From: Nocardioides gilvus
GTDB lineage: Bacteria; Actinomycetota; Actinomycetes; Propionibacteriales; Nocardioidaceae
Length of the DNA: 64,000 nucleotides
Direction of reading: 5' to 3'
Assembly: GCF_003194605.1 (NCBI RefSeq)
Contig: NZ_QHKY01000003.1
Location: 62,001 to 126,000, forward strand
The notes under the pieces were generated by a model. That model did not search any database. It saw nothing but the letters and a program-made list of their open reading frames with translations, and was not told the origin of the DNA. The first letter of the stretch is position 1. Each line of letters begins with the position of its first letter. A program made the translations under genes and the position numbers. Positions 1-12,408 of this stretch are shown piece by piece.

Positions 1-125
1 GCGTCCAGCGCGGCGCCGGCACCCACCACCCCGGCACCGACCACCAGCACGTCGAGCTCACCGGCCGCCATCGCTGCGAGCGCGGCAGCGCGGGAGTCAG
101 GGTTCAGTGCGATCGGTTGGCTCAC
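1..125 (-). CDS. glpD: Glycerol-3-phosphate dehydrogenase (GlpD-like), N-terminal fragment
   Basis: Partial gene: only the first 41 codons are inside the window and the rest lies beyond base 1. It starts at a GTG (123-125) and reads through an Ala-rich helix (LNPDSRAAALAAMAAGE) into a beta strand and dinucleotide-binding motif, VVGAGVVGAGAAL, the GxGxxGxG FAD-binding fingerprint. This arrangement, a short N-terminal tail ending in LDVLVVGxGVVGAG, is what actinobacterial GlpD proteins look like; GlpD oxidises sn-glycerol 3-phosphate to dihydroxyacetone phosphate at the membrane with FAD. The fold assignment to an FAD oxidoreductase is solid; the exact substrate rests on resemblance of a short stretch, so another FAD-dependent DAO-fold enzyme is possible. 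Confidence 0.6.
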   Translation of the reverse strand, partial: MSQPIALNPDSRAAALAAMAAGELDVLVVGAGVVGAGAALD

Positions 126-144
126 CCAGCCAGTGTGTCAGGCG

Positions 145-158
145 GGGGTTTCAACCCC
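145..158 (-). terminator. Weak hairpin downstream of the secreted-protein gene
   Basis: A 6-bp G/C-rich stem (GGGGTT / AACCCC) with a very short loop lies about 26 bases after the stop codon at 184. It has no U-tract. It could stop transcription leaving the small secreted-protein gene before the glpD start region, but the stem is short. Confidence 0.25.
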
Positions 159-183
159 GTGAACGCATTCGGCCCGGACGGCC

Positions 184-732
184 TCAGACCGGCGGGAACG
201 CAGTGGGGGTGGCGATGGCGAACGATGAACTCGTGGCCCCGACCCCGACGACAACCGTGAAGGTGCCGAATTGGTTGTCGGCGGCCGTCCCGGCAAACAG
301 ACCGTTCACCGTGAGACTGTCGCCTGCGGCGATGGTGGCCAGTGACGTCAGGATCACGTTGGAGAACTCATTGTCGGCAGGACGGTTAGACGACCACCCT
401 GCCGGAGCGGGAAACGTGTAGACCGTCTGGTTGGGATACTGCGAAGTCGCGTTCGGCTGGAAGGTGATCGTCATCGTCACCACGGACGGACCCGTCAACG
501 TCGAGGGGGCCGTGATCTGGGCACCGACGAAGTTCAGGTCCCACACCAGGGGGATGTCGGGTGACGGCACGACCGGCGTCGGGCCGAAGGAGAACTGTGG
601 AGTGGTCGTTGCCCCGGGCGAGTTGGCGAACGCTGGCGCGGCTGAGGTGAGGACCACGGCCGGGACCGACCAGGCGGCCGCTCCGACGACGGCGCGTCGA
701 GAGGGTGATGCGGACGGCAACAGTTCGAACAC
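184..732 (-). CDS. Secreted protein of unknown function with Tat-like signal peptide
   Basis: About 182 residues. The preferred start is the GTG at 730-732 because GAAGGA lies 6 bases upstream of it; an in-frame ATG at 754-756 has no ribosome binding site. The N-terminus has the pattern SPSRRAVVGAAAW followed by a hydrophobic stretch and a signal-peptidase-like site after SAAPAFA, so it is probably exported, and the twin Arg suggests the Tat route. The mature part (about 145 residues) is rich in Thr, Ser, Pro and Val with alternating polar/hydrophobic residues, typical of a beta-sandwich secreted domain. No Cys, no lipobox, no sorting motif. The family is not recognised and no function is proposed. 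It stands alone, with glpD downstream on the same strand. Confidence 0.6.
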   Translation of the reverse strand: MFELLPSASPSRRAVVGAAAWSVPAVVLTSAAPAFANSPGATTTPQFSFGPTPVVPSPDIPLVWDLNFVGAQITAPSTLTGPSVVTMTITFQPNATSQYPNQTVYTFPAPAGWSSNRPADNEFSNVILTSLATIAAGDSLTVNGLFAGTAADNQFGTFTVVVGVGATSSSFAIATPTAFPPV

Positions 733-845
733 GGCGGGTCCTTCATTGGGAGGCATATAACCAAATAAGGGTATGCCGCAAAGCGGCGTTTGGCCGGTCT
801 TTTCGCCCGATCGTGCCCTTGTGCCCCCTGCCGGCGGTCCGCCAG

Positions 846-1649
846 TCAGGAACCCTTCTTCAGCTGCCGGATCTCCACTGCACCACCGCTGCTGCCCTTG
901 GGCGGACGTCGGACCTCGAAGAGGCCGATCGTGGTGACCAGGTCGATCAACTTGGCGTAGCCCCAGTTGCGGGAGTCGAAGTCGGGCGACTGCTTGGCGG
1001 CGGTCGTTCCGACAGCGCCCAGGTTGGCCCAGCCGTCGTCGTCGGACGCGGAGGCAACTGCACCCCGCAGCAGTTGCACCAGAGCGGAGTCACCCCGCAG
1101 TTGCTTGCTCGACTGGCGCGGCGTCGACCGGTTGGACTGCCCATCGGCTACGACCTCGGTGGGCACGGTGGGGTCCGCCTCGGCGTCAGCCTCGGCCTCG
1201 GCGCTCTCCACCCCCAGCACGTCGGTGTAGATGAACCGGTCGCACGCCGCCCGGAACGCCTCGGGGGTCTTGCGCTCCCCCACCCCGTAGACGGTCTTGC
1301 CCGATTCGCGCAGTCGAGAGGCGAGGCGGGTGAAGTCGGAGTCGGAGGAGACCAGGACGAACCCGTCGAGCCGATCGCTGTAGAGCAGGTCCATCGCGTC
1401 GATGATCAACGCACTGTCGGTGGAGTTCTTGCCCTTCGTGTAGGCGAACTGCTGCATCGGCTGGATCGCGTGCTTGTTGGCCGCGCTCTTCCAGCCCGTC
1501 AGCTGCGACGTCGTCCAGTCCCCGTAGATGCGTTTCACCGTGGCCACACCGAAGGTCGCGATCTCGGCCATCAGGGCGTCGCTGCGACTGGGCTGGGCGT
1601 TGTCGGCATCGATGAGCACAGCGAGTCGGGCGTCCGGGGAGGCGGTCAT
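846..1649 (-). CDS. NYN-domain RNA-binding/nuclease-like protein with C-terminal OST-HTH (LOTUS) domain
   Basis: 267 residues from the ATG at 1647-1649; an in-frame GTG sits 9 bases further upstream. N-terminal NYN (LabA/DUF88-type PIN-like) domain, residues about 8-145, with the conserved acidic positions IDADN, STDSALIIDAMDLL and SSDSDF that hold a metal in this nuclease fold. A charged Ala/Glu/Asp linker follows, then residues about 195-255 (SALVQLLRGAV...WANLGAVG...FDSRNWGYAKLIDLV...FEVRR) match the winged-helix OST-HTH/LOTUS pattern that binds RNA, especially G-quadruplex RNA, in eukaryotes. The combination suggests RNA recognition coupled to cleavage; the bacterial role is unknown. A -10-like TAGGGT (1657-1662) ends 7 bases before the ATG, so the mRNA may be leaderless. 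Single-gene unit. Confidence 0.8.
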   Translation of the reverse strand: MTASPDARLAVLIDADNAQPSRSDALMAEIATFGVATVKRIYGDWTTSQLTGWKSAANKHAIQPMQQFAYTKGKNSTDSALIIDAMDLLYSDRLDGFVLVSSDSDFTRLASRLRESGKTVYGVGERKTPEAFRAACDRFIYTDVLGVESAEAEADAEADPTVPTEVVADGQSNRSTPRQSSKQLRGDSALVQLLRGAVASASDDDGWANLGAVGTTAAKQSPDFDSRNWGYAKLIDLVTTIGLFEVRRPPKGSSGGAVEIRQLKKGS

Positions 1650-1677
1650 GGGCCTCACCCTAGTGAGCAGAAGGAGC

Positions 1678-3282
1678 TCACTCGTGCCCCAGCCCTCGTG
1701 CCCGGGCGAGCCGTCCCAGCAGCTCCCGGTGCGCCGGGCTGTTCGGCGCCGCCATCACGCCCGCGCCCCGCGGGGCGCCGGAGCCGGTCACCAAGTGGTC
1801 GCGCAGCAGCTCGTGGACCCCCATGGCATCGAGAAAGGGCACCACACTCGCTCCCAGATGAGCAGCGCAACGGCTGAGCCCTTCCGGCGTCACGCTCCAC
1901 TGCTCGTGAAGTCGGAGATGAGCCTGGTACTCCAGGATGCGAGCACGATCAACCGGCCCCACCCGGTCACCGTCGTGGGCACCGTCGTGGGCGGCGTCCT
2001 GGGCGGCGTCGAACCAGACGCCGTAGGAGAGGCTGAGGTTCTCCCCGGACGAACCCAGGTGCACAAGGTCGACCCGGTCGGCGTGCAGGCGGCGCCACGT
2101 ACGCCCCGAGCCCTTGAAACCGGCGGCTCGCAGGGTGGGAGCCACGTGGGTGCGCAGCAGCGCGTCCACCGCGGCACGCTCCCGCTTGGGAGCAGGGTCG
2201 GCCTTGCGACGTACGGCCGCTTCCTTCTCCTTGCGCAGGTGCTCGTCACGGGCCGCCAGCGCCTCGACGTCGCCGAGGGCGTTGCCCACGCGCCGGAGCA
2301 GGTCACGCCTCGTCAGCTCCTCGAAGAGCTCGGCCAGGACGACGCGGTCCTGCTCGCCACCGCGCGCAGCCAAGGTGTCCACGGCGGCCCCCGCCACCTT
2401 GAGCGCCAGGGCACTGACCGAGCCCGGGTGGCTGGGGGCGGCGCCGCGTCGAGCCAGGACCCCCAGCACTGGGCTGACCCACGGCTCGTCGACCAGGTGG
2501 CGGGTCGCAAGCACCGCTGCCCGTACGACGTCGTCGTTGCCCGGCACGAAGAGGACACCATCCACCGGCTCGACCTCGCAGGCCAGCTCGAGCCAGAGAC
2601 GCACCATGTCACGGGCCGCCGCCGGGGCAACGGCTCCAGCGACCTTGGCCGACCACCGTTGCGAAGGTCTCCGGTTGCCCAGCTCCCCCAGGAGCCGGAC
2701 GAGCGCCACCACGTCCTCGGACTCCGCCGCGCGGGCAGCGTCGCGCGCGAACGGCGCCCACCGATCCCCGGAGCTGAGCAACGACAGGTCCAGGAGATCG
2801 GGAGGGGTCGCCGCGGCCAGGGCACGACGGGCCGCGCGCCGGGACTCCTCCACCCCGTAGCTGTGGGGGAGCGCGTCCAACCATTCGGTGAAGGCGTGCA
2901 GCCGGTCGAGCAGGTCCGGGCCGGCGGCTCCCTCGGAGCAGAGTTCTTCGCTGGCCCGCAGGGCCACCCCGACCCGGGACAGGTCGTACTCACGCGCAGC
3001 CACGACCTCGAGCGCCAGCCCCGCGGCGGCCGGGTCCCACGGCAACCTGCGGCGGCGCAACCGCTCGATGACCTCGGCAGCGGAGTCGTGGAGCAGCTGG
3101 TGGCCACCGTCCCAGGCCTGGATGCGTTGCTCGGGCGCGGAGAGCATCAGCAGCAGCGCCGAGAGGCGGGCTCGCGGGGACCAGTCCGCCGTCGCGGCCA
3201 CGGCGGGCCAGGCGTCCCAGTCGTGGCCGGAGGCGAGCAGGGCGCGGTTGACGGCCTCGCGTTCGGCGTCCAGGTCGGTCAC
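1678..3282 (-). CDS. Uncharacterised protein with C-terminal DUF4304-like domain
   Basis: 534 residues from a GTG at 3280-3282. The first 330 residues are Ala/Leu/Arg-rich and helical, with repeated Trp and charged positions that look like an irregular HEAT-type helical array. A Lys/Arg/Glu linker (residues about 345-365) leads to a C-terminal domain of about 150 residues beginning LLRTHVAPTLRAAGFKGSGRTWRR and continuing VDLVHLGSS, which matches the DUF4304 pattern (helix, AGFK-x-GRTW-R, then a strand). DUF4304 has no established biochemical role. No signal peptide or membrane segment. It ends 28 bases before the NYN gene start and may be transcribed with it. The domain call is from recognition of the motif only. 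Confidence 0.6.
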   Translation of the reverse strand: MTDLDAEREAVNRALLASGHDWDAWPAVAATADWSPRARLSALLLMLSAPEQRIQAWDGGHQLLHDSAAEVIERLRRRRLPWDPAAAGLALEVVAAREYDLSRVGVALRASEELCSEGAAGPDLLDRLHAFTEWLDALPHSYGVEESRRAARRALAAATPPDLLDLSLLSSGDRWAPFARDAARAAESEDVVALVRLLGELGNRRPSQRWSAKVAGAVAPAAARDMVRLWLELACEVEPVDGVLFVPGNDDVVRAAVLATRHLVDEPWVSPVLGVLARRGAAPSHPGSVSALALKVAGAAVDTLAARGGEQDRVVLAELFEELTRRDLLRRVGNALGDVEALAARDEHLRKEKEAAVRRKADPAPKRERAAVDALLRTHVAPTLRAAGFKGSGRTWRRLHADRVDLVHLGSSGENLSLSYGVWFDAAQDAAHDGAHDGDRVGPVDRARILEYQAHLRLHEQWSVTPEGLSRCAAHLGASVVPFLDAMGVHELLRDHLVTGSGAPRGAGVMAAPNSPAHRELLGRLARARGLGHE

Positions 3283-3377
3283 GGCGGCAGTATTGCCGAG
3301 CGCGGGGGTGGTCCGGGACCGATCCGAGGAACTCCCAGCGGGAGCGTTCAGCGCTGGCGGGAGCCCCAGGACCCGAG

Positions 3378-3408
3378 CCGGGCGGCGTACATCGGGTGCG
3401 CCGCCCGG
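3378..3408 (-). terminator. guaB3 terminator hairpin
   Basis: Perfect 10-bp G/C stem (arms 3378-3387 and 3399-3408, loop 11 nt) placed 32 bases after the guaB3 stop. No U-tract, as is usual for this window. It would end the guaB - small gene - guaB3 transcript. Confidence 0.5.
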
Positions 3409-3439
3409 GTGCGGTCCGTCAGGACGCCCTTCCGGGTCG

Positions 3440-4549
3440 TCACGAGTTGACGACGACCTCGACCCGCTGGAACTCCTTGACGTCGGTGTAACCGGTGGTG
3501 GCCATGGAGCGCTTCAGCGCGCCGACGAGGTTCATCGTGCCGTCGGCGACACGGGAGGGACCGAACATGATCTCCTCCAGGGTGCCGACGGAGTCGAACT
3601 CGACGCGCTGTCCGCGCGGCAGGTCGGCGTGGTGCGCCTCGTTGCCCCAGTGGAAGCCCCGGCCGGGGGCGTCGGTGGCGCGCGCCAACGGAGAGCCGAT
3701 CATCACGGCGTCAGCACCGCAGGCGATCGCCTTCGGGACGTCGCCGGAGAGACCGATCGAGCCGTCGGCGATGACGTGCACGTAGCGGCCACCCGACTCG
3801 TCGAGGTAGTCGCGCCGAGCAGCCGCGACGTCCGAGACTGCAGAAGCCATCGGGACGGCGATGCCGAGGACCGTACGGGTGGTGTGGGCCGCGCCGCCAC
3901 CGAAGCCGACGAGCACCCCCGCAGCACCGGTCCGCATCAGGTGCAGCGCGGCCTGGTAGGTCGCACAGCCACCGACGATCACCGGCACGTCGAGCTCGTA
4001 GATGAACTCCTTGAGGTTCAGGGGCTCGGCGTTGGAGGAGACGTGCTCGGCCGAGACCGTGGTGCCGCGGATGACGAACATGTCGACGCCGGCATCCACG
4101 ACCGCCTTGGCGAACTCCTTCGTACGCTGCGGAGACAGCGACCCGGCGACCGTCACGCCAGCGGCGCGCATCTCCTTGAGTCGAGCGGTGATCAACTCCG
4201 GCTTGATCGGCTCGGTGTAGATCTCCTGCAGCCGCTGGGTGCCCTCCAGTCCGCGCAGCGAGGCGACCTCCTCGAGCAGTCCGCTGGGGTCCTCGTACCG
4301 GGTCCAGAGACCCTCGAGGTTAAGCACGCCCAGACCGCCGAGTCGGCCGAACTCGATCGCGGTCGCCGGGGACATCACCGAGTCCATCGGAGCAGCCAGC
4401 ACCGGTAGGTCGAAGCGGTACGCGTCGATCTGCCAGGTGACGCTGACCTCCTCGGGGTCACGCGTGCGACGCGAGGGCACGATGGCCACGTCGTCGAAGG
4501 CGTAGGCCCGGCGGGCGCGCTTGTTCTTGCCGATCTCGATCTCGGTCAC
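3440..4549 (-). CDS. guaB3: GuaB3-type IMP dehydrogenase-family protein lacking CBS domains
   Basis: 369 residues from the GTG at 4547-4549 (VTEIEIGKNKRARRAY, the usual family N-terminus); a second GTG lies 6 bases upstream. (beta/alpha)8 barrel of the IMPDH/GMPR superfamily: N-terminal AYAFDDVAIVPSRRTRDP, LAAPMDSVMSP, then the phosphate-binding loops (ADGSIGLSGDV, ACGADAVMIGSPLA). It has no CBS insert, unlike GuaB upstream. The loop equivalent to GuaB GSICTTR reads AAHTTR here, so the catalytic Cys is replaced by His. Actinobacterial GuaB3 proteins accompany GuaB and have been called IMPDH by similarity only; cyanobacterial GuaB3 has been reported to act as a GMP reductase. Last gene of the guaB unit, separated from the small middle gene by 13 bases. 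The family is certain, the reaction is not. Confidence 0.9.
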   Translation of the reverse strand: MTEIEIGKNKRARRAYAFDDVAIVPSRRTRDPEEVSVTWQIDAYRFDLPVLAAPMDSVMSPATAIEFGRLGGLGVLNLEGLWTRYEDPSGLLEEVASLRGLEGTQRLQEIYTEPIKPELITARLKEMRAAGVTVAGSLSPQRTKEFAKAVVDAGVDMFVIRGTTVSAEHVSSNAEPLNLKEFIYELDVPVIVGGCATYQAALHLMRTGAAGVLVGFGGGAAHTTRTVLGIAVPMASAVSDVAAARRDYLDESGGRYVHVIADGSIGLSGDVPKAIACGADAVMIGSPLARATDAPGRGFHWGNEAHHADLPRGQRVEFDSVGTLEEIMFGPSRVADGTMNLVGALKRSMATTGYTDVKEFQRVEVVVNS

Positions 4550-4562
4550 GTGCACCAGTCTC

Positions 4563-4886
4563 TCAGAACTCTGCCCCGGAGCGCTCCCGCTCCAGATGAA
4601 GGCACCCCACTCCGGAAAGTGGGAGGTGGCGGTCGGCGAGCCAGACGACGTCCAGCTCTCCTCCCGCCCGCGGGACCAACCGTGCCACGGCCGGCCCCAG
4701 GCGGGTGTTCAGATGCAGCAACCAGGTCTCGTCCTCGGGGACGGCCCCGAGGTAGTCGTTGGTCCTGATCCATTCACCCAGGTCGTGCAGCGCTGCGCGC
4801 AGCGGCAGGTGTGCTGCCACCACGTGCGGCGCGCGGATCTCGTCGTCCGTCGCCACCGAGTCACGCGTGAGCTGGACGACGTTCAC
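4563..4886 (-). CDS. Small uncharacterised protein encoded between guaB and guaB3
   Basis: 107 residues from a GTG at 4884-4886, three bases after the guaB stop codon, so it is almost certainly co-transcribed and translationally coupled to guaB. Sequence is soluble and mixed alpha/beta (VVAAHLPLRAALHDLGEWIR, ETWLLHLNTRLGPAVARLV, ELDVVWLADRHLPL) with one Cys near the C-terminus, no signal peptide and no membrane segment. I do not recognise the family. Context, between two IMPDH-superfamily genes, hints at a link with purine metabolism, but nothing in the sequence shows one. Codon use matches the neighbours (third-position G/C throughout), supporting a real gene. Confidence 0.6.
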   Translation of the reverse strand: MNVVQLTRDSVATDDEIRAPHVVAAHLPLRAALHDLGEWIRTNDYLGAVPEDETWLLHLNTRLGPAVARLVPRAGGELDVVWLADRHLPLSGVGCLHLERERSGAEF

Positions 4887-4889
4887 GGC

Positions 4890-8089
<3,200 letters not shown>

Positions 8090-8114
8090 TCCGGACCCAG
8101 CTTCGTTCCTGACG

Positions 8115-8163
8115 CGAATGGGGAGACTTTCAGTCATCCGATGACTGGAAGTCTCCCCATTCG
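8115..8163. terminator. Long bidirectional hairpin between convergent genes
   Basis: A 24-bp inverted repeat (arms 8115-8138 and 8140-8163) with a single non-Watson-Crick position (a G-T wobble on one strand) and a one-base centre. It sits exactly between the stop of the GT39-like gene (8089, plus) and the stop of the MBL gene (8191, minus), so it can terminate both. There is no T-run on either side, so it would act as an I-shaped terminator of the kind described in actinobacteria, or be a REP-like palindrome. Confidence 0.6.
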
Positions 8164-8190
8164 ATCGTGGGACAGGGTCAGACGTTTACA

Positions 8191-8805
8191 TCAAGCGAGT
8201 CCGATGCCCTCGGCCTCGGCAGCGATGCTGGTGCTGTCGCCGTGGCCGGTGTGCACGACCGTGTCCTCCGGGAGCGCGAACAGCTTCGTCCGGATCGACT
8301 CGACGATCACCTCGGCGTCGCTGAACGAGCGCCCGGTGGCCCCGGGGCCACCCTGGAAGAGGGTGTCGCCGGTGAAGACCGCGCCCAACTCAGGGACGTA
8401 CAGGCAGACCGCGCCGGGTGCGTGGCCAGGGGTGTGGATGACGTGCACGATGGTGCCCCCGACGTCGATCTGCTGACCGTCGACGAGGTCGACGTCCCAG
8501 AGGTAGTCGGTGTGCGTGAGCTCCCACAGCGGCTTGTCGTCAGGGTGCAGCATGATCGGCGCCACCACCCGCTCGCGCAGGGCCGGTGCGACCCGGACGT
8601 GGTCGTCGTGGGCGTGGGTGCAGACGATCGCCCTGACCGTACGCTCCCCCACCACCGCCATGATCGCGTCGACGTCGTGCGGGGCGTCGATGACGATGAC
8701 CTCGGAGTCGTCCCCGACGACCCAGATGTTGTTGTCGACCTGGTGGGTCTCGCCGTCGAGGGAGAAGGTGCCGGAGACGACCGCGTGGTCGATGCGGGCG
8801 CCCAT
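8191..8805 (-). CDS. MBL-fold metallo-hydrolase partner of mscR (Rv2260-type, probable S-acylmycothiol hydrolase)
   Basis: 204 residues. Metallo-beta-lactamase fold with the zinc motif CTHAHDDH (residues about 61-68), a second-site His in VIHTPGHAPG, the Asp bridge in FTGDTLFQGG, and the terminal His in VVHTGHGDST: the full glyoxalase-II-type two-metal set. In mycobacteria the equivalent gene follows mscR. Here its ATG overlaps the mscR stop as TGATG, so the two are translationally coupled. Known pathway: MscR oxidises S-hydroxymethyl-mycothiol to S-formyl-mycothiol; a thioesterase would then release formate and mycothiol, and this enzyme is the natural candidate. That substrate is an inference from context. 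Confidence 0.85.
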   Translation of the reverse strand: MGARIDHAVVSGTFSLDGETHQVDNNIWVVGDDSEVIVIDAPHDVDAIMAVVGERTVRAIVCTHAHDDHVRVAPALRERVVAPIMLHPDDKPLWELTHTDYLWDVDLVDGQQIDVGGTIVHVIHTPGHAPGAVCLYVPELGAVFTGDTLFQGGPGATGRSFSDAEVIVESIRTKLFALPEDTVVHTGHGDSTSIAAEAEGIGLA

Positions 8806-9923
8806 CAGGACTCTCCGCCCAGGATCACGACGGAGCGCAGCACGTCACCGTGGTGCATCTTGTCGAAGGCGGACTCGATGTCGCCCAGACCGATCTCCTC
8901 GGTGACGAAAGCGTCGAGGTCGAGGCGGCCCTGGAGGTAGAGGTCGGTGAGCATCGGGAAGTCGCGGCTCGGCAGGCAGTCGCCGTACCAGGAGGACTTC
9001 AGCGACCCGCCGCGACCGAAGACGTCGATCAGCGGGATCTCCGGGATCTTCATCTCCGGGGTCGGGACGCCGACCAAGACAACCGTGCCCGCCAGGTCGC
9101 GGGCGTAGAAGGCCTGCTTCCAGGTCTCGGGACGACCCACTGCGTCGATCACCACGTCGGCGCCATCCGCACCGTTGGCCCCGACGATCTCCTTGATGGC
9201 GGCGACCGGGTCGGTCTCCTTGGAGTTGACCGTGTGGGTGGCACCCAAGGTGAGGGCCTGCTCCAACTTCCGGGCGTCGATGTCAACGGCAATGATCTTC
9301 GCGGCACCGGCCAGGGCGGCACCAGCGATCGCTGCCATCCCGACGCCTCCGCAACCGATGACCGCCACGCTCTGGCCACGGGTCACGTTGCCGGTGTTGA
9401 TCGCGGCACCGAGACCGGCCATCACGCCACACCCCAGGAGACCGACGGCGGCAGGGCGGGCCGCCGGGTCGACCTTCGTGCACTGGCCGGCGGCGACCAA
9501 GGTCTTCTCGGCGAAGGCACCGATCCCCAGCGCCGGGCTCAACTCGGTGCCGGCCAGCTCACCGGTGGCGAGCGTCATCTTCTGCTTCGCGTTGGCGGTG
9601 TCGAAGCAGTACTGCGGCTGACCGCGGTCGCAGGCGCGGCAGTTGCCGCACACCGCACGCCAGTTGAGCACCACGAAGTCGCCGGGCACGACGTCGGTGA
9701 CGCCCTCACCGACGGACTCCACGATCCCTGCCGCCTCGTGACCGAGCAGGAACGGGAACTCGTCGTTGATCCCGCCCTCGCGGTAGTGGAGGTCGGTGTG
9801 GCAGACGCCGCAGGCCTGGACCTGCACGACGGCTTCGCCGGGCCCCGGGTCGGGGACGTTGATCGTCTCGATGGTGACGGGGGCGCCCTTCGCGAGCGCC
9901 ACCACTGCCTGGACCTGCTGCAT
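8805..9923 (-). CDS. mscR: S-(hydroxymethyl)mycothiol dehydrogenase / S-nitrosomycothiol reductase
   Basis: 372 residues, zinc-dependent MDR alcohol dehydrogenase, class-III-like. Catalytic zinc ligands in GVCHTD and LGHEAAG, four structural-zinc cysteines in [15 protein letters not shown], Rossmann NAD site [11 protein letters not shown], and the family-typical [26 protein letters not shown] segments. The actinobacterial enzyme uses mycothiol rather than glutathione to oxidise formaldehyde and to reduce S-nitrosomycothiol in the cytosol. ATG preceded by AAGGAG at 7 bases. First gene of a two-gene operon with the MBL-fold hydrolase. The substrate assignment follows from close resemblance to the actinobacterial group and from the partner gene. 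Confidence 0.93.
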   Translation of the reverse strand: MQQVQAVVALAKGAPVTIETINVPDPGPGEAVVQVQACGVCHTDLHYREGGINDEFPFLLGHEAAGIVESVGEGVTDVVPGDFVVLNWRAVCGNCRACDRGQPQYCFDTANAKQKMTLATGELAGTELSPALGIGAFAEKTLVAAGQCTKVDPAARPAAVGLLGCGVMAGLGAAINTGNVTRGQSVAVIGCGGVGMAAIAGAALAGAAKIIAVDIDARKLEQALTLGATHTVNSKETDPVAAIKEIVGANGADGADVVIDAVGRPETWKQAFYARDLAGTVVLVGVPTPEMKIPEIPLIDVFGRGGSLKSSWYGDCLPSRDFPMLTDLYLQGRLDLDAFVTEEIGLGDIESAFDKMHHGDVLRSVVILGGES

Positions 9924-9978
9924 GTACGAACTCCTTCAACCGGGGTCTCCCACCTTCTCACCCGACGGAAGGGAAATG

Positions 9979-10019
9979 CACCACGGCCCGCCCCCCTCGC
10001 GGGGAACGGGCCGTGGTGG
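9979..10019 (-). terminator. groEL terminator hairpin
   Basis: Perfect 12-bp stem (arms 9979-9990 and 10008-10019) with an additional C/G run closing the loop. It lies about 125 bases after the groEL stop and 56 bases ahead of the mscR start, so it would end the groES-groEL transcript. No U-tract. Confidence 0.6.
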
Positions 10020-10039
10020 TCACACGGTGAGCTTCAGTC

Positions 10040-11859
<1,820 letters not shown>

Positions 11860-11915
11860 TCAGGTGGAGCGGGTCGTCAAGCGCACCCGACGCCGCCGGG
11901 CGGGAAGCCAGTCCG

Positions 11916-12212
11916 TCAGGAAACGACGGCGAGAACGTCGCGGGCGACCAGGATCAGGAACTCGTCGCCGCCGAGCTTGACCTCGGTGCCGCCGTACTTG
12001 CTGTAGATGACCTTGTCACCGACGGAGATGTCCATCGGGATGCGACCCTCGCCGCTCTCGTTGAAACGACCGGGGCCCACGGCCACGACCTCGCCCTCCT
12101 GGGGCTTCTCCTTGGCGGTGTCCGGGATGACCAGGCCGGAAGCCGTGGTCTGCTCAGCCTCGAGGGGCTTGACGACGATGCGGTCCTCGAGGGGCTTGAT
12201 GTTGACCGACAC
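11916..12212 (-). CDS. groES: 10-kDa co-chaperonin GroES
   Basis: 98 residues from the GTG at 12210-12212 ([20 protein letters not shown]), chosen because GGAGG is 8 bases upstream and the length then matches the family; an upstream in-frame GTG would add five residues. Lid of the GroEL chamber. Recognisable parts: mobile loop [20 protein letters not shown], roof strand [25 protein letters not shown]-terminal strand [15 protein letters not shown]. First gene of groES-groEL1, driven by a promoter with a CIRCE operator between -35 and -10, about 125 bases upstream. Confidence 0.97.
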   Translation of the reverse strand: MSVNIKPLEDRIVVKPLEAEQTTASGLVIPDTAKEKPQEGEVVAVGPGRFNESGEGRIPMDISVGDKVIYSKYGGTEVKLGGDEFLILVARDVLAVVS

Positions 12213-12310
12213 GATGTCGACCTCCACTTTCTCGACTCAGATCTGAATGACGGATGGGTGCTGCCACTGGGACCAACGCCGTCGCGGGGGTCGAAGGCCT
12301 GTGCGGCAGG

Positions 12311-12337
12311 CTGGCACCCTCACATGGAGAGTGCCAG
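12311..12337 (-). promoter_or_regulatory. Second (downstream) CIRCE operator for groES-groEL
   Basis: Inverted repeat CTGGCACCC - N9 - GAGTGCCAG at 12311-12319 and 12329-12337, matching the HrcA operator consensus TTAGCACTC-N9-GAGTGCTAA at most positions and with the correct 9-base spacer. It lies in the transcribed leader just after the predicted start site, so HrcA here would block early elongation or complex formation. Confidence 0.8.
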
Positions 12338-12342
12338 TGATC

Positions 12343-12372
12343 ACGTTAGCACTCCCCTCCAGAGAGTGCCAA
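12343..12372 (-). promoter_or_regulatory. groES promoter overlapping the first CIRCE operator
   Basis: On the minus strand, -35 TTGGCA (12367-12372) and -10 TAACGT (12343-12348) are 18 bases apart. The spacer is the first CIRCE element: TTAGCACTC (12346-12354), nine bases, GAGTGCCAA (12364-12372). HrcA bound here would occlude sigma factor. This is the standard heat-shock control of groESL in actinobacteria. Confidence 0.85.
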
Positions 12373-12408
12373 CGAGGCATTCCCTTCACGATGAGGGAGG
12401 ATGCCCAC

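Noticed and set aside
1528-3450. 640-codon plus-strand frame opposite the DUF4304 gene
   Set aside because: Shadow composition and no ribosome site; the minus-strand frame has recognisable domain motifs.
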